A stretch of 64,000 bases of DNA from Micromonospora tarapacensis (GCF_019697375.1 NZ_JAHCDI010000004.1:5195324-5259323); one strand, 5' to 3'; counted from the stretch's first letter, positions 9,530 through 17,495 are shown. Numbers and translations are program-made. The notes: generated by a model not told the origin, from the sequence alone.

Positions 9530-10375
9530 TCAGGTCCCCAGCTCCGCCGGGCGCCCCGCGGCCTTCGGCTGGGTGCGTGTCAACTCGGCGTGAATGATCA
9601 ACCGCTGGTAGTTGTCGAACTTCGGGTTGCACGTGGTCAGGGTCAGCATCCGCTTGGTCGCCTTCTCGCCCGGCCGGCCCGGCACCGGGGCCACCACCTC
9701 GACCTGGGTCGGCTTCACGATCAGACTGTCGGTGACCTGGTAGACGTACCACTCGTCGCGGCCCTCGACGATGATCGGGTCGCCGTCCCGCAACTCGTCC
9801 AGCCGCCAGAAGGTGGCCCGGTTGCGGTGCCCGGCCACCGAGAAGTTGCCCACCTGCCCCGGTCGGGCGCTGTCCGGATAATGGCCGGGAGCGTACCGGA
9901 TGTCCTTTTGGCCGACTCCCTCGACCACGATCCATTCCTTCTCGAACTTCGGGATGTAGAGGCCCGCGATCGGCGTGCCGTGCACCGCTGGTTTGGGCGA
10001 GGCGGACGGGCTCGCCGAGGGGGCCGCCACCGTCGGGTCCGGCTCGGGTGCCCATGCCTGCGCCAGCTGCTCGCTCAGCTCGCCCTGGTGGGCGTCGACG
10101 ATCGCCGACTTGCCCCAGATCTCGTAGCCGGCGAAGAGCAGCACCACCAGGCCGAACGTGATCAGCAACTCGCCGCTGAACCGGAGGCCGGTGCGCACCC
10201 GGGACCAGATTGACGGGCGAGTCAGCTCCGAGTAGACGCTCTTGTAGCCCTCACCCGTCTGGTGCGGGCGCAGTTGCACCACCCGGTCGCCGCGTCGTGG
10301 CTTCGGCGCCTCGGCGGGCTGGCCTGCGCCGTCGGACGACTCCTCGACCTTCGGCGGCCGGGGTACGGCCCCCAT
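9530..10375 (-). CDS. srtE: Class E sortase (SrtE)
   Basis: Sortases cleave a C-terminal sorting signal and attach the protein to peptidoglycan; class E enzymes of actinomycetes use LAXTG-type signals. A cytoplasmic N terminus and a membrane helix (~67-85) precede a Pro/Ser linker and the sortase barrel. The catalytic triad is visible: His183 (VAGHRNR), Cys249 (TLTTCNP) and Arg258 (NYQRL). The ATG overlaps the stop of the upstream repeat protein (ATGA), so translation is probably coupled. The 281-residue length is normal. No LAXTG substrate gene is evident in the window. Confidence 0.9.
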   Translation of the reverse strand: MGAVPRPPKVEESSDGAGQPAEAPKPRRGDRVVQLRPHQTGEGYKSVYSELTRPSIWSRVRTGLRFSGELLITFGLVVLLFAGYEIWGKSAIVDAHQGELSEQLAQAWAPEPDPTVAAPSASPSASPKPAVHGTPIAGLYIPKFEKEWIVVEGVGQKDIRYAPGHYPDSARPGQVGNFSVAGHRNRATFWRLDELRDGDPIIVEGRDEWYVYQVTDSLIVKPTQVEVVAPVPGRPGEKATKRMLTLTTCNPKFDNYQRLIIHAELTRTQPKAAGRPAELGT

Positions 10376-12193
10376 CAGGGCGGTCGAGTCCGCCGGGGCG
10401 GCGGGCTGCCGGGGCGGGTTCCGGTGACCGCCGGAATGAGCGCGGTGGCCGCGGGGTCGGCCGCCCGGCTCGCGGCGGCCGGCTGGGCCTGCTGGTTCGG
10501 GTTCGGCCGGTGCGGGGCCGCCTGAGCCTGCTGGTTGGCCGCTGCCGGACGGGCCGGTTGGCTCGGTGCCGTCGGGGAGACCGATGGGTTCGCCCGGGTC
10601 GGCTCCGCCGCCCGGTCACCGGCCGTCGACCGGGTGGCGGCGTCGCCGACCTTCGGTATCAGCGCGGTAGGGCCCTCGGCCGACCAGCCGGCCGGGCCGG
10701 CGGAGCCATTCGAAGGCTGCCGTGCGGGCTGGGCATCCGGCGTGCCACGCCCGTCCGCCGGCCAGGACGGCACGGTCCGCGGTGGCACCTGGGTCGGCCG
10801 GGTGGATGTGGCTGGCGTGCCGGGTTCGGGCTGGGCGTCGCGCCCCGGGCGAGCCGGGTGCCCGCTGTACGGAGGCGGCCCGTAGGTCTGCCCGCCGTGC
10901 GGCGTCGGGTCGTTTCCCGACTGCGGAGGTCGCGATGGCTGCCCGGTCGGCGCCGTCGTCGACCCACCGGGCACCGGCGCCCGATCGGCTCCGGCCCAGC
11001 CCGCACCGACGCCTGGCTGCCCAGCCTGCGCCGGTTGTGCTGGTTGCGCCGGTTGGCCGGGCTGGGCCTGCTGTGCTGGTCGCGCCGGTTGTGCGGGGTG
11101 GGACTGCTGGGCGGGCTGCGCCGATGGTCCGGGCTGGGCCGGCTGCGCGGAGTGCGCCCTTTCGGTGGGCTGCGGCGACTGAGCCGGCCGCAGGCCCTGC
11201 GCCCCTTGTGGGGCCTGGGTGGGCTGTGCCGGCTGTGCCCGCTGTGCCGGCTGTGTGCCGGGCCAGGGCGGCGGCCCACCGGCGGCCCGGGCGCTGTCCG
11301 GGTGGCCCGGACCGGCCGGGGGCCGGCTCGGCTCGAAGGCTCCTCGCCAGGGCGTCGGCCCCACCGGGAGGTCCGGCTGGCCGGACGGGAGGGGCACGCC
11401 GGGCCACTGCTCGATGCCCCCCGTGCTCTGCGGCTGACCGGAAGTCCCGCCGCGCGCCGGGTGCGGCGCAGCATCCCACTGGGTCGGCGTGCGGCCCGCG
11501 CTCGCCGTGCGCTCCGGGGCGGCGCCGGATCCCACCGCGTCGCACCGCGATCCGGGGTTGGTGCGGCGTCCCACTGCTTCGCGGTGCGGTCCGGGGTTGG
11601 TGCGGCGTCCCACTGCTTCGCGCTGCGGTCCGGGGCGGGCGGCGGGTCCCACTGGTTGGCGTTGCGGCCCGCGGCCGGTGGGGCATCCCACTGGCTCGCC
11701 GGGTGATCCGCGGCTGGCGCCGGGTCCCAGCGACCGGCGGCCGGGGTCTGCGGCTCCTGGGCGGGTCGCCCGCCCCGGCGGTCGGCCGCCGGGCCGCCGC
11801 CGCTCTCCGCGCCGGCGGTCGCGTCCCGGTCGTCCGGGGTGGCAGGTCCGGCCGTGGCCCGGGCCGGCTGGTCCGGGCCGCCGTGGGGTCCCACCGGGTG
11901 GTGCCGGCGGGTTGGGCGGCCTCGGTGGCCTCGAAACGGCCCGAGTTCGTGGGCCGCTGGCTCTCCGTCGGCTGGGTGCCGGCCGCTGCCTGGTCGGCCG
12001 GACGTCGGGGCGTCGCCGGCTGGGTGCCGTACGGCGAGCGCGGCGGCCCGGACGGGGTGGGCGGGACCGGATCGGGCCAGGCGCCGGCCGGACGGGTGTC
12101 GGGGCCGGCGGAATCCGCCCGCTCGACCTTGGGCAGGAAGGCGGTGGGCTCGTCGGCCCGGTCGCGGTGCCGGCCGTCAGATTGCTGGCTCAC
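10375..12193 (-). CDS. Long Trp/Pro/Gln-rich repeat protein coupled to the sortase, with two apparent frameshifts
   Basis: The reading is pieced together from three frames: 12193 to ~11885, ~11885 to ~11520, and ~11520 to 10375, each junction behaving as one missing base. The ~605-residue product starts MSQQSDG and has no membrane helix or enzymatic domain. The central part holds about eight [QR]WD[PA] repeats spaced ~13-16 residues (coded by 11.5-11.9 kb), then long QPAQPAQ-type tracts. A short motif TA[FL][IL]P[KA]V occurs three times ([27 protein letters not shown]). Low complexity means homology gives little; a role as a scaffold in the wall-kinase neighbourhood is a guess. Start GTG 12193 has GAGG 5 nt upstream. 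Confidence 0.65.
11500..11720. repeat. Direct DNA repeats coding the [QR]WD repeats
   Basis: Segments such as TGCGGCGTCCCACTGCTTCG and GCGGTCCGGGGTTGGTGCGG recur about every 40-48 bp. They encode the tryptophan repeats of the minus-strand protein at 10375-12193. Near-identical copies make this stretch prone to recombination and to assembly error, and one of the two frame breaks falls inside it. Confidence 0.7.
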
Positions 12194-12231
12194 TGCGGCC
12201 TCACTGCGGCACTGTCGGGCCTCACTGCGGC
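12189..12231. repeat. Three copies of CTCACTGCGGC spanning a gene junction
   Basis: CTCACTGCGGC occurs at 12189-12199, 12200-12210 and 12221-12231. On the minus strand (GCCGCAGTGAG) one copy contains the DUF881 stop codon, one provides a GTGAGG Shine-Dalgarno-like stretch, and one contains the GTG start of the repeat protein. Duplication of a gene end seems to have built the downstream initiation site. Confidence 0.7.
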
Positions 12232-13022
12232 ACGGTCGCCGATCGCAGAGTGGTGGAGTCCTCGAATGCGGGCACGGTGACGGTCGAGGCTTCCTCGGAG
12301 TAGCCGAGCTGGTAGTTGTCGACCGCGTCCCTGAACCACCGGACTCCCTCGGAAACGGCGAGGGCCTGCCGGAGCGCGGCGGGATCGCCAATTGCAACGA
12401 TCTTGAAAGGTGGGGAGTACACCCGGCCGTGCAGCAGCAGGGTGTTACCCACGCAGCGTACCGCGCTGGTCGTCAGTACGCGGACGTTCATGATTGACAT
12501 CGCCTCGGCGCCGCCGGCCCACAGGGCGTTGACCACCGCCTGGACATCGCCCTGGTGGACGACCAGGTCGTCGTTGGTCGCACCCTCCGGCAGGCTGCCG
12601 AGCTGCGGCGCGTCGTCGAGCTCGACGATCAGGCCGGGGCCGGTGAGGGCGGTGAAGCCGGCCGCCCCCCGGCTGGCGTCGGCGCGCTCCTGCTGCTTCT
12701 TGATCGGGCCGTCGGAGTCGGCCAGGTCGGCCGTGCGGCTCTCGACCTCTCCGCGCAGCGTCGCGGCCCGTTCCTCGTTCGCCGCCACCTGGGCGCGGCG
12801 GTCCTCGATGAGCTCGGTGAGCTGGGGTCGCCGGTCCTCACGCAGCGCGGTGCCGCCGGCGGTGGTCGCCGCGGTGGTGAAGAGCAGGCCGGCGGCGAGA
12901 GCGATCAACGGTACGCCGACGGACCAGCCCGGCTGCCGCTGTTGCGGCCGGCGGGGCAGCAACCCGGCGACGAGTCGTCGCAGCGCCTTCTGCCACGACG
13001 CGGCGCCGGATGTGTACTCCAC
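12222..13022 (-). CDS. DUF881 membrane protein next to crgA
   Basis: This 266-residue protein has an N-terminal membrane helix (~residues 29-50), a coiled-coil stretch (~60-105) and a DUF881 fold ending in repeated beta/alpha segments (GPGLIVELDDAP, VNALWAGGAEAMSIMNVRV, PPFKIVAIGDPAALRQAL). The GTG start at 13022 is set by AAGGGGG eight bases upstream; the frame remains open further up but that stretch runs through the intergenic region. The mycobacterial homologue (Rv0012) sits in the same place between crgA and trpG. Function is unknown; the context suggests cell division or envelope growth. Confidence 0.85.
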   Translation of the reverse strand: MEYTSGAASWQKALRRLVAGLLPRRPQQRQPGWSVGVPLIALAAGLLFTTAATTAGGTALREDRRPQLTELIEDRRAQVAANEERAATLRGEVESRTADLADSDGPIKKQQERADASRGAAGFTALTGPGLIVELDDAPQLGSLPEGATNDDLVVHQGDVQAVVNALWAGGAEAMSIMNVRVLTTSAVRCVGNTLLLHGRVYSPPFKIVAIGDPAALRQALAVSEGVRWFRDAVDNYQLGYSEEASTVTVPAFEDSTTLRSATVPQ

Positions 13023-13131
13023 GGACAATTCCCCCTTATCCCAGCGCTTCCGCCCCACCCGGTGCGGTGGTGGCAGCAGCAGCCCTGCGGGGCGCCCCCG
13101 CTGCCGCCTGGCACCCGGCTGGCCCCATTCG

Positions 13132-13160
13132 TGGATTGGACGGGCCTTCCGGACTACGCT
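13132..13160 (+). promoter_or_regulatory. Candidate crgA promoter
   Basis: TGGATT (13132-13137), 17 bp, TACGCT (13155-13160). It lies ~90 bp before crgA in the divergent crgA/DUF881 interval. On the other strand a TAATGT (13176 to 13171) is a candidate -10 for the DUF881 operon, without a good -35. Confidence 0.4.
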
Positions 13161-13247
13161 AGCTGTCGAAACATTATTGGCCATGGACCGTCGCCCTCGC
13201 GCCCGGTTGTCAGGCCGGACGAGGTCGTAACCCCTCTGGAGAGCGTC

Positions 13248-13511
13248 GTGCCAAAGTCTCAGGTCCGCAAGAAGAAGGTGTACACCCCGCCGACGGACGT
13301 CCGCCCCACGGCGACAGCGGCGACGCGCAAGCCCAGCCCGATGTGGCTGCCGGTGTCGGCAGTGTCGTTGATCGTCTTCGGCATCGGCTGGCTGGTGGTC
13401 TACTACCTCTCCGAGCAGGAGTACCCAGTCATGGAGCTGGGTTACTGGAACCTGGCGGTGGGCTTCGGGGCGATGGTCGCCTCGCTGATCCTGCTCTCCC
13501 GCTGGCGCTGA
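13248..13511 (+). CDS. crgA: CrgA cell-division inhibitor/scaffold
   Basis: CrgA is a small divisome membrane protein that recruits FtsZ/FtsI partners and restrains septation in actinobacteria. The 87 residues begin with a basic KSQVRKKKVYTPP segment and contain two membrane helices (~36-55 and ~64-83). GTG at 13248 is preceded by GGAGAG, and the encoded N terminus matches the family (PKSxVRKKxxYTPP). The long open frame upstream is noise. Neighbouring DUF881, trpG-like and pknB genes give the classical context. Confidence 0.93.
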   Translation: MPKSQVRKKKVYTPPTDVRPTATAATRKPSPMWLPVSAVSLIVFGIGWLVVYYLSEQEYPVMELGYWNLAVGFGAMVASLILLSRWR

Positions 13512-13627
13512 CCCGCAGGTCAACGCCCACGACCGCCGGCGGTCGGCCCAGGGCCGACCGAGCGGACGCCGGTGCGGCCTCCTAAGGTGTCCGCAGGGCG
13601 GCGTGGCTCGGGTGCGAGAAGACTCAC

Positions 13628-13643
13628 GTTACTGCTGGGTAAC
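13628..13643. promoter_or_regulatory. Operator-like palindrome GTTACTGCTGGGTAAC upstream of the EtfD-like gene
   Basis: Half sites GTTAC and GTAAC are separated by 6 bp. The same arrangement, GTTACTGATCGGTAAC, lies upstream of the acyl-CoA dehydrogenase at 26071-26086. It overlaps a possible -35 (TTACTG 13629-13634, 17 bp, TAGGCT 13652-13657). Its size and symmetry suit a TetR-type repressor. Confidence 0.6.
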
Positions 13644-13664
13644 CTTGCGCGTAGGCTGCACTGC

Positions 13665-13687
13665 ATGACCGAGCGGAGCGAGGTCAT
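13665..13687. repeat. Inverted repeat ATGACC-N11-GGTCAT, REP-like
   Basis: The arms ATGACC (13665-13670) and GGTCAT (13682-13687) flank GAGCGGAGCGA. The element lies in the leader of the EtfD-like gene. Similar GAGCGGAGCGAG stretches are, to my recollection, frequent between genes in Micromonosporaceae, so this may be one copy of a dispersed repeat; no second copy was seen in this window. Confidence 0.45.
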
Positions 13688-13788
13688 CGACCGGTCAGGT
13701 TGAGGTGCGGCGGCGATGGGTCGACCGCCCGTGCCGCCGGCCCGGTCGCCGAGCCGCTCGACAGGCAGCAGACCGGGAGGCCAACTCG

Positions 13789-15984
13789 ATGGGCAGCGTC
13801 CAGATCGTCACCACGATCCTCGCGGCCGCCATCACCGCCGTGGCGGTGTGGCTTGCGGTACGCGCGGTCATCCGGATGGCGGCCGTGATCCGGCTGGGTC
13901 GGCCCGACCCGACCCGGTTCGGCGACAAGGGCAGCCGTACGACGACCATGCTCGCGGAGACGGCCGGGCACACCCGGATGCTCCGCTGGAGCGTGGTGGG
14001 GGCGGCGCACTGGTTCGTGATGGTCGGCTTCATCGTGCTGTCGCTGCTGGTGCTGGAGGCGTACTTCGAGGTGGTCTCGCCGACCGGCGGGCTGCCGCTG
14101 ATCGGCGGCTGGGCGCTCTACGGACTGGTCACCGAGGCGATCGGCATCCTCGGCGTGGTCGGCATCGTGGTGCTCATCGCGATCCGGTTGGCCAACCGGC
14201 CGAACCGGGCCGGTCGCCGCTCACGGTTCACCGGCTCCACGATGTGGCAGGGCTACTTCGTCGAGGCGGTCGTCCTCGCCGTGCTGATCATGGGCTTCCT
14301 GATCCGCGGCTTCAAGGTGGCCACCGACCACTTCGAGTATCCGACCTGGGCCACGCCGCTGAGCCACGCGGTCGGCTCGGTGCTGCCGGGCTGGGAGTCC
14401 GGCGTCAGCGTCGCCGCCCTCATCAAGATCTCGATCTCGATGGCCTGGGTCATCGTGATCGCGCTGAACGTCACGATGGGTGTCGCGTGGCACCGCTTCC
14501 TCGCCTTCCCCAACATCTTCTTCAAGCGGGAGCCGGGGGCGGCCGGCTCCGGTCTCGGCGCGCTGCGGCCGATGATGAGCGACGGCAAGCCGCTCGACTT
14601 CGAGGAGGCCGACCCGGATTCCGATCAGTTCGGCGTGGCGCACGTCGAGCAGTTCACCTGGAAGGGCCTGCTGGATTTCAGCACCTGCACCGAGTGTGGC
14701 CGCTGCCAGTCGCAGTGCCCGGCGTGGAACACCGGCAAGCCGCTGTCGCCGAAGCTGCTGGTGCTCAGCCTGCGGGATCACGCCTACGCAAAGGCGCCCT
14801 ACCTGCTGGCCGGTGGTGGCAAGGACCTCACCGGCGAGGAGAAGGCGACCGCCGCGCAGCTTGCCCACGTCGACGTGCTGGCGCTCGCCGAGGCGGAGAA
14901 GCCGCTGATCGGCGACGCCGAGGCCGGTGGGGTGATCGACCCCGACGTGCTCTGGTCGTGCACCACCTGCGGTGCCTGCGTGGAGCAGTGCCCGGTGGAC
15001 ATCGAGCACGTCGACCACATCGTCGACATGCGTCGCTACCAGGTGCTCATCGAGTCGAACTTCCCCTCCGAGGCCGGCGTGATGCTGCGCAACCTGGAGA
15101 ACAAGGGCAACCCGTGGGGGGCCCCGCAGAACACCCGCGAGGACTGGACCAAGGGCCTCGACTTCGAGGTCCCGCGTGTCGGCGAGGTCGAGGACTTCGA
15201 GTACCTCTTCTGGGTGGGTTGCGCCGGGGCGTTCGAGGACCGGGCCAAGAAGACCACCCGGGCCGTCGCCACGCTGCTGCACGAGGCGGGCGTGTCGTTC
15301 GCCATCCTGGGCGAGGGCGAGACCTGCTCGGGCGACCCGGCGCGGCGCATCGGGAACGAGTTCGTCTTCCAGATGCTCGCCCAGCAGAACGTCGAGACCC
15401 TCAACGAGGCGTTCGAGGGCCGCGAGCGGTCCAAGCGCAAGATCGTCGCGACCTGCCCGCACTGCTTCAACACCCTGGGCAACGAGTACGGCCAGCTCGG
15501 CGGCGAGTTCGAGGTGGTGCACCACACCCAGTTGCTGGCGCACCTGGTCGCCACCGGCAGGCTCACCCCGGTGCAGCCGGTCGACGGCGGGGTGACGTAC
15601 CACGACCCGTGCTATCTCGGCCGGCACAACCGGGTCTTCACCCCGCCGCGCGAGGTGCTCGGCAGCGCCATCCAGGGCGAGCTGACCGAGATGCCCCGCA
15701 ACAGCGAGCGTTCCTTCTGCTGCGGCGCCGGTGGCGCGCGGATGTGGATGGAGGAGCGGATCGGCAAGCGGATCAACGTGGACCGGGTCGAGGAGGCCAT
15801 GTCCACCGGGGCGAGAACGGTCGCCGTCGGTTGCCCGTTCTGCTCCACGATGCTCAACGACGGCGTGAACGGTAAGGACGCCGGCGAGCAGGTCGAGGTG
15901 GTCGATGTGGCGAGCGTCCTGCTCCGCTCCGTCCGGCCCGAACAGGCCACGGGCACCGAGGAGGCCGCGTCGGTGGCCGGCTGA
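13789..15984 (+). CDS. EtfD-like membrane Fe-S oxidoreductase (heterodisulfide-reductase family)
   Basis: The 731-residue protein resembles mycobacterial Rv0338c (EtfD) and Bacillus FadF, which pass electrons from acyl-CoA dehydrogenases via ETF to menaquinone. The N-terminal half has about five membrane helices. Two ferredoxin-type 4Fe-4S sites follow: CTECGRCQSQCP (~303-314) and CTTCGACVEQCP (~394-405). Two C-terminal cysteine-rich CCG regions come last (WVGCAGAF ... CSGDPARR ... CPHCFNTLG; DPCYLGRHN ... CCGAGGARMW). ATG at 13789 has GGGAGG seven bases upstream. It stands alone; no etfAB genes are nearby. The upstream palindrome shared with the acyl-CoA dehydrogenase supports a fatty-acid-oxidation role. 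Confidence 0.85.
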   Translation: MGSVQIVTTILAAAITAVAVWLAVRAVIRMAAVIRLGRPDPTRFGDKGSRTTTMLAETAGHTRMLRWSVVGAAHWFVMVGFIVLSLLVLEAYFEVVSPTGGLPLIGGWALYGLVTEAIGILGVVGIVVLIAIRLANRPNRAGRRSRFTGSTMWQGYFVEAVVLAVLIMGFLIRGFKVATDHFEYPTWATPLSHAVGSVLPGWESGVSVAALIKISISMAWVIVIALNVTMGVAWHRFLAFPNIFFKREPGAAGSGLGALRPMMSDGKPLDFEEADPDSDQFGVAHVEQFTWKGLLDFSTCTECGRCQSQCPAWNTGKPLSPKLLVLSLRDHAYAKAPYLLAGGGKDLTGEEKATAAQLAHVDVLALAEAEKPLIGDAEAGGVIDPDVLWSCTTCGACVEQCPVDIEHVDHIVDMRRYQVLIESNFPSEAGVMLRNLENKGNPWGAPQNTREDWTKGLDFEVPRVGEVEDFEYLFWVGCAGAFEDRAKKTTRAVATLLHEAGVSFAILGEGETCSGDPARRIGNEFVFQMLAQQNVETLNEAFEGRERSKRKIVATCPHCFNTLGNEYGQLGGEFEVVHHTQLLAHLVATGRLTPVQPVDGGVTYHDPCYLGRHNRVFTPPREVLGSAIQGELTEMPRNSERSFCCGAGGARMWMEERIGKRINVDRVEEAMSTGARTVAVGCPFCSTMLNDGVNGKDAGEQVEVVDVASVLLRSVRPEQATGTEEAASVAG

Positions 15985-16005
15985 CCGGCGGCGTACGCGA
16001 CGGCG

Positions 16006-16033
16006 CGGCGGCATCCTTCACCGGATGCCGCCG
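16006..16033 (+). terminator. Hairpin after the EtfD-like gene
   Basis: A perfect 11-bp stem, CGGCGGCATCC (16006-16016) with GGATGCCGCCG (16023-16033), encloses a 6-nt loop, 22 bp after the stop codon. There is no real T tract, as is common in this GC range. Confidence 0.65.
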
Positions 16034-16129
16034 CGTCCGCTTTAGCATTGAAGGGCATAACTGTAACGGAATGGCCGACACCCTTTGTGTGCGTCCAGTC
16101 GCGCAAAGGTGAATGAGCCGTTGGTCGCC

Positions 16130-16158
16130 TTGATTCCGTACGGCGCCTTCCCTAATGT
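16130..16158 (+). promoter_or_regulatory. Sigma70-type promoter of the first NlpC/P60 gene
   Basis: TTGATT (16130-16135), 17-bp spacer, TAATGT (16153-16158). This is one of the best consensus promoters in the window. It predicts transcription from about 16165 and a ~79-nt leader. Confidence 0.65.
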
Positions 16159-16162
16159 GAGG

Positions 16163-16226
16163 CACCGACCGCCGTAGGTCGTCTGCCTCGCCCCCTACCG
16201 CTCGCGAGGCGCCCGGTGGTCGGTCG
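16163..16226 (+). promoter_or_regulatory. Structured 5' leader of the first NlpC/P60 gene
   Basis: Nested inverted repeats can form. ACCGACC (16164-16170) pairs with GGTCGGT (16218-16224) as an outer stem, and GCCTCG (16185-16190) pairs with CGAGGC (16205-16210) as an inner stem. GACCGCCGTAGGTC (16168-16181) offers an alternative small hairpin. The ribosome binding site AAAGGAG lies just after. I do not recognise a known riboswitch; a regulatory leader is inferred from structure and position only. Confidence 0.4.
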
Positions 16227-16243
16227 CAAAGGAGTCGCTGCCG

Positions 16244-17248
16244 GTGGCAACCATGCCCCTCCATCGTCATGCGGCGGGACGATCCCGTCCGGGCGGCCTG
16301 CGCAGGGTCGCTCGTCGGCTGGTCGTCCTCGTCGCCGCCGTCGCGGTCGGTGCCGGCCTGCTCGCCGCCCCTGCGTACGCCGAGCCCTCGGTCGACGAGA
16401 TCGAGGCGCAGATCGACAAGCAGTGGCGGGTGCTGGAGCCCACCATCGAGCAGTACAACAAGGTGCGGTCGCAGCTGAAGGTCAACCGGAAGAAGTCGAA
16501 GGACCTCCAGAAGAAGATCCAGCCGCTGGCCCTGGAGGCCGAGCTGGCGATGAACCGGGTGGCCGACCTCGCCTCCCGGTACTACATCAGCGGCCCGTCC
16601 CAGGAACTCGGCGCGCTGCTGCTCAACGCCAGTCCGGACATGCTCGGTGAGCAGATGGCATTCCTCGACCGGCTGGCGTCGGCAGAGCGCCGGCAGCTCG
16701 AGGGCGTCATGAAGATCCGGAAGAAGTACGACGACCAGAAGGCCAAGCTCGACAAGCTGATCGCTGCCCAGGAGAAGCAGGAGAAGGATCTCGCGGCGAA
16801 GAAGAAGAAGATCGACGCCGAGATCAAGCGGCTCGAGCGGGCGCTGCCGGTGACGACGGTGAAGACCACCAACTGCCCGACCATCAACGGCGTGGTCAGC
16901 GCGGCGGCCCGGACCGCCATCAAGACCGCGTGCAACCAGGTCGGCAAGCCGTACGTCTGGGGTGCCACCGGGCCGAACTCGTTCGACTGCTCCGGTCTGA
17001 CCCAGTACGCCTACCGGGCCGCCGGCATCTCACTGACCCACTTCACCGGTGCCCAGTGGAACGAGGGCAAGGCCATCTCCCGCTCCGACGCCCGCCCCGG
17101 CGACCTGGTCTTCTTCTTCAGCGACCTGCACCACGTCGGGCTCTATCTGGGCAACAACCAGATGGTGCACGCCGCCCGCGCCGGCAAACCGGTGAACGTC
17201 TCGTCCATCACGACCATGCCGGTCGCCGGCTTCCGTCGACCCGGCTGA
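16244..17248 (+). CDS. Secreted NlpC/P60 peptidoglycan endopeptidase (RipA-like)
   Basis: These enzymes cut peptide stems of peptidoglycan, usually the D-Glu/mDAP bond, and act at the septum or wall surface. A signal peptide (to ~residue 46, AAPAYA) is followed by a long Lys-rich coiled coil (~50-205) and a C-terminal NlpC/P60 domain (~225-330). The catalytic Cys is in FDCSGLTQYAY and His in HHVGLYLG. Both coiled coil and catalytic domain parallel its neighbour at 17496, so the pair looks like a tandem duplication. GTG 16244 follows AAAGGAG at normal spacing. Confidence 0.9.
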   Translation: MATMPLHRHAAGRSRPGGLRRVARRLVVLVAAVAVGAGLLAAPAYAEPSVDEIEAQIDKQWRVLEPTIEQYNKVRSQLKVNRKKSKDLQKKIQPLALEAELAMNRVADLASRYYISGPSQELGALLLNASPDMLGEQMAFLDRLASAERRQLEGVMKIRKKYDDQKAKLDKLIAAQEKQEKDLAAKKKKIDAEIKRLERALPVTTVKTTNCPTINGVVSAAARTAIKTACNQVGKPYVWGATGPNSFDCSGLTQYAYRAAGISLTHFTGAQWNEGKAISRSDARPGDLVFFFSDLHHVGLYLGNNQMVHAARAGKPVNVSSITTMPVAGFRRPG

Positions 17249-17292
17249 CCGTCTTCGGCCAGCGTCGCTGAGCGGTAGAGCAGGAACGTCCG

Positions 17293-17322
17293 AGGGCCCC
17301 CGGTCAAGTTGCCGGGGGCCCT
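17293..17322 (+). terminator. Strong hairpin terminator after the first NlpC/P60 gene
   Basis: A perfect 11-bp stem, AGGGCCCCCGG (17293-17303) with CCGGGGGCCCT (17312-17322), and an 8-nt loop, followed by CCTCGTTGT. It separates the two hydrolase genes, which therefore have their own promoters. Confidence 0.8.
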
Positions 17323-17359
17323 CCTCGTTGTCGGATGTCAGCACCGAGAGTGACGGCGC

Positions 17360-17482
17360 GGATGTGTTGCGTATCGACGCAGGTCGTCTCTACGCTGGTC
17401 AATCGTTGGCCCGTAGGTCGATCCGCCCAGCCGGGGTGGTGACGGTCCGTCAGCTAACCCGGTAGGCGGTACGGAGAGAGGG
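17360..17482 (+). ncRNA. Possible c-di-AMP (ydaO/yuaA-type) riboswitch, degenerate 5' half
   Basis: The stretch 17447-17468 reads CCGTCAGCTAACCCGG then TAGGCG. This matches, from memory, the conserved 3' block of actinobacterial ydaO aptamers, which commonly precede NlpC/P60 and Rpf wall-hydrolase genes. GGCCCGTAGG (17408-17417) and GGTCAATCG (17397-17405) may correspond to further conserved parts. The usual GGGGACCC and GGGGTGAATC blocks are not clearly present, and an alternative promoter (TTGCGT 17367, 18 bp, TACGCT 17391) would start transcription inside the element. A covariance-model search would settle it. Confidence 0.45.
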
Positions 17483-17495
17483 AGAACCGAGCCCG

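Noticed and set aside
11500..11720. CRISPR-like repeats
   Set aside because: Repeat spacing is in multiples of codons, repeats are imperfect and code a regular protein motif; there are no cas genes.
17260..17292. tRNA-like D-arm string (GAGCGGTAGAGCAGG) after the first NlpC/P60 gene
   Set aside because: No acceptor stem, anticodon arm or T arm can be built around it; the following hairpin is a terminator.
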